Below, piece by piece: positions 44,332 to 47,099 of a stretch of 47,099 nt of DNA. Within the stretch, counting starts at the first letter, position 1; each line of letters starts with the position of its first letter. Position numbers and translations under genes: made by a program. The stretch covers positions 1 through 47,099 of the forward strand of contig JAEWEF010000085.1 in the NCBI GenBank assembly GCA_023389595.1, written 5' to 3'. This DNA comes from Fusobacteriota bacterium. Lineage in GTDB: Bacteria; Fusobacteriota; Fusobacteriia; Fusobacteriales; Fusobacteriaceae. A model generated the notes under the pieces. The model had not been told where the DNA came from. It was given only the letters and a program-made list of their open reading frames with translations, and searched no databases.

Positions 44332-45552
44332 TTACCTCCATATTTTTTTTAATTTTTCAAGTATCAACAATTCATTCCTATTATTTCCAGGAATATAGAA
44401 TTTTTTAGAGTTTATCATATATTTTTGTTTTATAAAATTATTTTCATAATCATGCGGATATAAATATCCAATATTATTTTGACAAATATTTTTAGGAACT
44501 TCCTGAATATTTCCTTTAGATACTTCATCCATTGCTAAATTAATAGCATTATACACTGAATTACTTTTAGTAGATATAGCTAAATAAACTACCGCTTCTG
44601 CTAAAATTATTCTTACCTCTGGCATTCCTATTCTTTCACTAGCTTGCATAGCCGCATTCGCAATAATTAAAGCTTCAGGATTTGCAAGTCCTATATCTTC
44701 GCTAGCAAGTATAAAAAGTCTTCGTGCTATGTATCTTGGATCCTCTCCACCATATAATAATCTAGCTAACCAATATACAGATGAGTCTGGATCACTTCCT
44801 CTTATACTTTTTATTAAAGCTGAAATTATATCGTATTTATCATTTTCTTTATGAAAAGAAATTTTTCTCTCGTTAATAATATTTAAAATATCTTCTTTAC
44901 TTATATCTGTTCCTATATTATGTATCATATCTAAATAGTTTATAGCTATTCTTGCATCTCCCTGAGAAATATCTACAAGAGCATCCAGAATTTCTTCATC
45001 TATTTCTATGTTTATTTTATTTTTAGCATTTAAAATTATTTTTTTTATATCACCTTTTGCTAACGGTTTAAATTCAAATATAAGCGTTCTCGATATAAGA
45101 GCATTATTTAAATTATAATAAGGGTTTTCAGTAGTAGCCCCTATTAATATAATCGTTCCATCTTCTGTATAAGATAGTAAAGAGTCCTGTTGAAGTTTAT
45201 TAAATCTATGTATCTCATCTAAAAAAAGTACAGTTTTTTTATTGTAAAAATCTAAATCCTGTTTAGCTTTTGCTGCTAAATCTTTTATATCTGAAACGCT
45301 ACAATTTGTCGCATTTAAAATTTTAAAATTAAAATCTAAACTAGAAGAAATGATTTCGGCAAGTGTTGTTTTCCCACTACCTGGTGGACCAAAAAAAATA
45401 CAATTTAATAATTTCCCCTTCTCTATCAAATTTCTCAAAGGTTTATTTTTAGATAAAATATGTTCCTGACCAACAAATTCTTTTAAATTTTTTGGTCTTA
45501 TCTTTATGGCTAATGGTTTTTCATTAATACTATTATTTTCAAAAAGTTTCAT
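44332..45552 (-). CDS. rarA: Replication-associated recombination protein RarA (MgsA)
   Basis: A AAA+ ATPase working at stalled forks, related to clamp-loader subunits. Walker A GPPGSGKTT near residues 55-63, Walker B LFLDEIHRFNKLQQD near 110 and sensor 1 GATTENP near 140. The C-terminal helical domain includes SDPDSSVYWLARLL and GGEDPRYIARRL, typical of RarA. The length is 406 aa. Its stop codon lies 3 bases from the hisS start. Confidence 0.95.
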   Translation of the reverse strand: MKLFENNSINEKPLAIKIRPKNLKEFVGQEHILSKNKPLRNLIEKGKLLNCIFFGPPGSGKTTLAEIISSSLDFNFKILNATNCSVSDIKDLAAKAKQDLDFYNKKTVLFLDEIHRFNKLQQDSLLSYTEDGTIILIGATTENPYYNLNNALISRTLIFEFKPLAKGDIKKIILNAKNKINIEIDEEILDALVDISQGDARIAINYLDMIHNIGTDISKEDILNIINERKISFHKENDKYDIISALIKSIRGSDPDSSVYWLARLLYGGEDPRYIARRLFILASEDIGLANPEALIIANAAMQASERIGMPEVRIILAEAVVYLAISTKSNSVYNAINLAMDEVSKGNIQEVPKNICQNNIGYLYPHDYENNFIKQKYMINSKKFYIPGNNRNELLILEKLKKIWR

Positions 45553-45621
45553 ACTATCACCAAAATTTTATCTATTATCATTAAATTATATCAAAACATA
45601 AATTTAGTGTCAATTTTATAG

Positions 45622-45653
45622 AAATAAAAAAAGTGCTATTGCTAGCACTTTTT
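45622..45653 (-). terminator. Terminator after rpsP
   Basis: An 11-bp stem (45628-45638 with 45643-45653) and a run of T residues on the minus strand directly follow, and slightly overlap, the rpsP stop codon. It separates ffh-rpsP from rarA-hisS-aspS. Confidence 0.85.
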
Positions 45654-45918
45654 ATTTTGTTTTTTTAGATGCTTCAAATTTTTCCCAAACTCCTGCTTTA
45701 ACTAATATAGATTTAACAGTTCTAGTTGGTTGAGCTCCATTTTGTAAATGTTTCAAAATTTCTTCTTCTTTTAAAACAACTTTTGAATCTTCTAAAGGAA
45801 AATAGTTTCCTAAATAAGCAAGAGCTTTACCGTCTCTTTTTGATAACCCTTCCATAGCTACTATTCTATAAGATGGTCTTTTTTTGTCTCCTAATCTTGT
45901 TAGTCTTAATTTTAACAT
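45652..45918 (-). CDS. rpsP: 30S ribosomal protein S16
   Basis: An early-assembly small-subunit protein. The family start MLKLRLTRLGDKKRPSYRIV is plain, followed by KRDGKALAYLGNYFP and GAQPTRTVKSIL. The length is 88 aa. AAGGAGTG precedes the ATG. It lies 27 bases after ffh, an arrangement common in many bacteria. Confidence 0.97.
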   Translation of the reverse strand: MLKLRLTRLGDKKRPSYRIVAMEGLSKRDGKALAYLGNYFPLEDSKVVLKEEEILKHLQNGAQPTRTVKSILVKAGVWEKFEASKKTK

Positions 45919-45945
45919 TTTTTACACTCCTTTAATTTTTATTAT

Positions 45946-47099
45946 CTAAAATGGGAAATTCCCTCTTTTATTAAAATTTTTCATAGATTTCATTGCATCC
46001 ATATTTGGCATTTTTCCTCCACTAAACATTTTCATCATACTTTTCATCTGATCAAATTGTTTAAGAAGTCTATTTACATCTGCAACTTCAGTCCCGCTCC
46101 CCTTAGCTATTCTTTGTTTTCTACTCGCCTTAAGTATTTCAGGTTTTTTTCTTTCTTCTACCGTCATAGATTGTATAATACACTCAACTTTTTTAAGTTC
46201 TTTTTCAGCTGGTGATATATCTCCTATCTGATTTAATCCCGGTATCATTTTTACTATACTTCCTAAAGATCCTAACTTTTTTATCATCTGCAATTGTTTC
46301 AGAAAATCATTCAAGTCAAATTTTTGATTTCTTATTTTTTCTTCCAAAGACTTTGCATCTGACTCATCTATTTCGCTTTGTGCCTTTTCAACTAGAGAAA
46401 CTATATCTCCCATACCAAGTATTCTCGACACTATTCTGTCTGGATAAAAAAGTTCTATGTCGTCTAATTTTTCTCCAACACCTATAAATTTAATTGGCTT
46501 CCCTACTACAGATACTATAGAAAGTGCAGCTCCACCACGAGTATCTCCGTCCATTTTTGTTATAACTATTCCGTCAACACTCAAATTATCATTAAAATTT
46601 TTAGCTAAGTTTGCAGCTTCTTGTCCTATCATAGCATCAACAACAAGTAAAATTTCTTGTGGCCTTATAGATTTTTTTACATTTCTTAATTCTTCCATTA
46701 ATGTCTCATCTATATCAAGACGTCCTGCAGTATCAACTATCATATATGTAGCATCAATTTCTTTGGCTTTTGTTAAAGCGTTTTCACAAATTTGTATGAC
46801 GTCTTTATTTTCTTCTTCTGAATAAATATCTACTCCAACTTGTCCCGCTAAAACTTGAAGTTGTTTAATTGCTGCTGGTCTATAAACATCGGCTCCAACT
46901 AATAACACCTTTTCGTTTTTCTTTTTTAAATATTTAGCTAATTTACCGGCAAATGTTGTTTTACCAGCTCCTTGCAATCCAGCTAACATAACTATAGTTG
47001 GTTTTCTAACTCCTTTTATTAAATTTGAACTATATCCTCCAAGTAAATTTACAAGTTCATCATTAACTAATTTTATAAATTGTTGTGCTGGATTTATAC
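45946..47099 (-). CDS. ffh: Signal recognition particle GTPase Ffh, 5' end beyond the window
   Basis: The SRP protein binds signal peptides and 4.5S RNA. The frame stays open from the methionine at 46989 to the window edge, so at least 36 more N-terminal codons are present (visible as QQFIKLVNDELVNLLGG then KGVRKPTIV), matching Ffh; the methionine is internal. The G domain has GLQGAGKTT, DTAGR and TKMDGD. The M domain has GSGTEVADVNRLLKQF and a methionine-rich tail (MKSMMKMFSGGKMPNM). About 384 residues are visible; the N-domain start is missing. Confidence 0.96.
   Translation of the reverse strand, partial: INPAQQFIKLVNDELVNLLGGYSSNLIKGVRKPTIVMLAGLQGAGKTTFAGKLAKYLKKKNEKVLLVGADVYRPAAIKQLQVLAGQVGVDIYSEEENKDVIQICENALTKAKEIDATYMIVDTAGRLDIDETLMEELRNVKKSIRPQEILLVVDAMIGQEAANLAKNFNDNLSVDGIVITKMDGDTRGGAALSIVSVVGKPIKFIGVGEKLDDIELFYPDRIVSRILGMGDIVSLVEKAQSEIDESDAKSLEEKIRNQKFDLNDFLKQLQMIKKLGSLGSIVKMIPGLNQIGDISPAEKELKKVECIIQSMTVEERKKPEILKASRKQRIAKGSGTEVADVNRLLKQFDQMKSMMKMFSGGKMPNMDAMKSMKNFNKRGNFPF

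Noticed and set aside
46989..46989. Methionine at 46989 as the start of ffh
   Set aside because: The frame is open upstream to the window edge and encodes typical Ffh N-domain/linker residues, and this methionine directly precedes the Walker A region, so it is internal.

Overview
This window is AT-rich chromosomal DNA (G+C in the high twenties by eye) from a bacterium. Gene content and codon habit fit a member of the Fusobacteriota (Fusobacterium/Leptotrichia/Streptobacillus-like) best. This is an inference from low G+C, metal-uptake genes typical of Gram-negative anaerobes and microaerophiles, and dense head-to-tail operons; a low-G+C Bacillota host is not excluded. Most genes lie on the minus strand; only three blocks are on plus (11132-14314, 22042-23490, 31080-33428). 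Many starts have a clear AGGAGG-type ribosome binding site, and several genes start with TTG or GTG. No tRNA, rRNA, CRISPR array, insertion sequence or prophage was seen, and no gene-free stretch exceeds about 300 bases.

Layout. 1-8881 (minus): the first codons of a probable UvrD-like helicase, a class A penicillin-binding protein, RlmN, a small unknown protein, an SH3/L,D-transpeptidase, a methyltransferase gene broken by two homopolymer frameshifts, a COG0523 (CobW-like) GTPase and ProS. 8940-10991: RecG. 11132-14314 (plus): an unknown 305-residue protein, then chorismate mutase, AroE, type II dehydroquinase and exonuclease III. 14362-19637 (minus): a metal-uptake operon joining a ZnuABC-like transporter, a second solute-binding protein without the usual histidines, and two exported proteins resembling NikL and NikK (DUF4198). 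19819-30816: an iron-uptake region with P19 and FTR1, then a divergent orphan OppA-like lipoprotein, then an eight-gene cluster (DUF2318 Fe-S membrane protein, three FtsX-type permeases, two ATPases, FMN-binding lipoprotein, DUF4418). 31080-33428 (plus): one 782-residue fusion of a PLP amino-acid decarboxylase with a complete arginase. 33451-47099 (minus): HD phosphohydrolase, AGCS alanine/sodium symporter, CobQ, PepD, a YfcC-family transporter, an unknown protein, AspS, HisS, RarA, ribosomal protein S16 and Ffh, which runs off the right edge.

How the parts work together. The centre of the window is specialised for metals. P19/FTR1 and the DUF2318/ABC/FMN cluster match the Campylobacter P19 iron system in gene content. 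The two iron transcription units carry nearly identical promoters (a TGTCAA box preceded by a T-run on plus), which suggests one regulator. The COG0523 GTPase may belong to the same zinc/metal economy. The decarboxylase-arginase fusion would allow one polypeptide to take arginine towards putrescine. The right-hand part is mostly housekeeping, with tight coupling in rarA-hisS-aspS.

The most notable items are the decarboxylase-arginase fusion, the shared promoter motif of the split iron locus, the composite Znu/NikKL-like operon with its histidine-poor second binding protein, and the doubly frameshifted methyltransferase.
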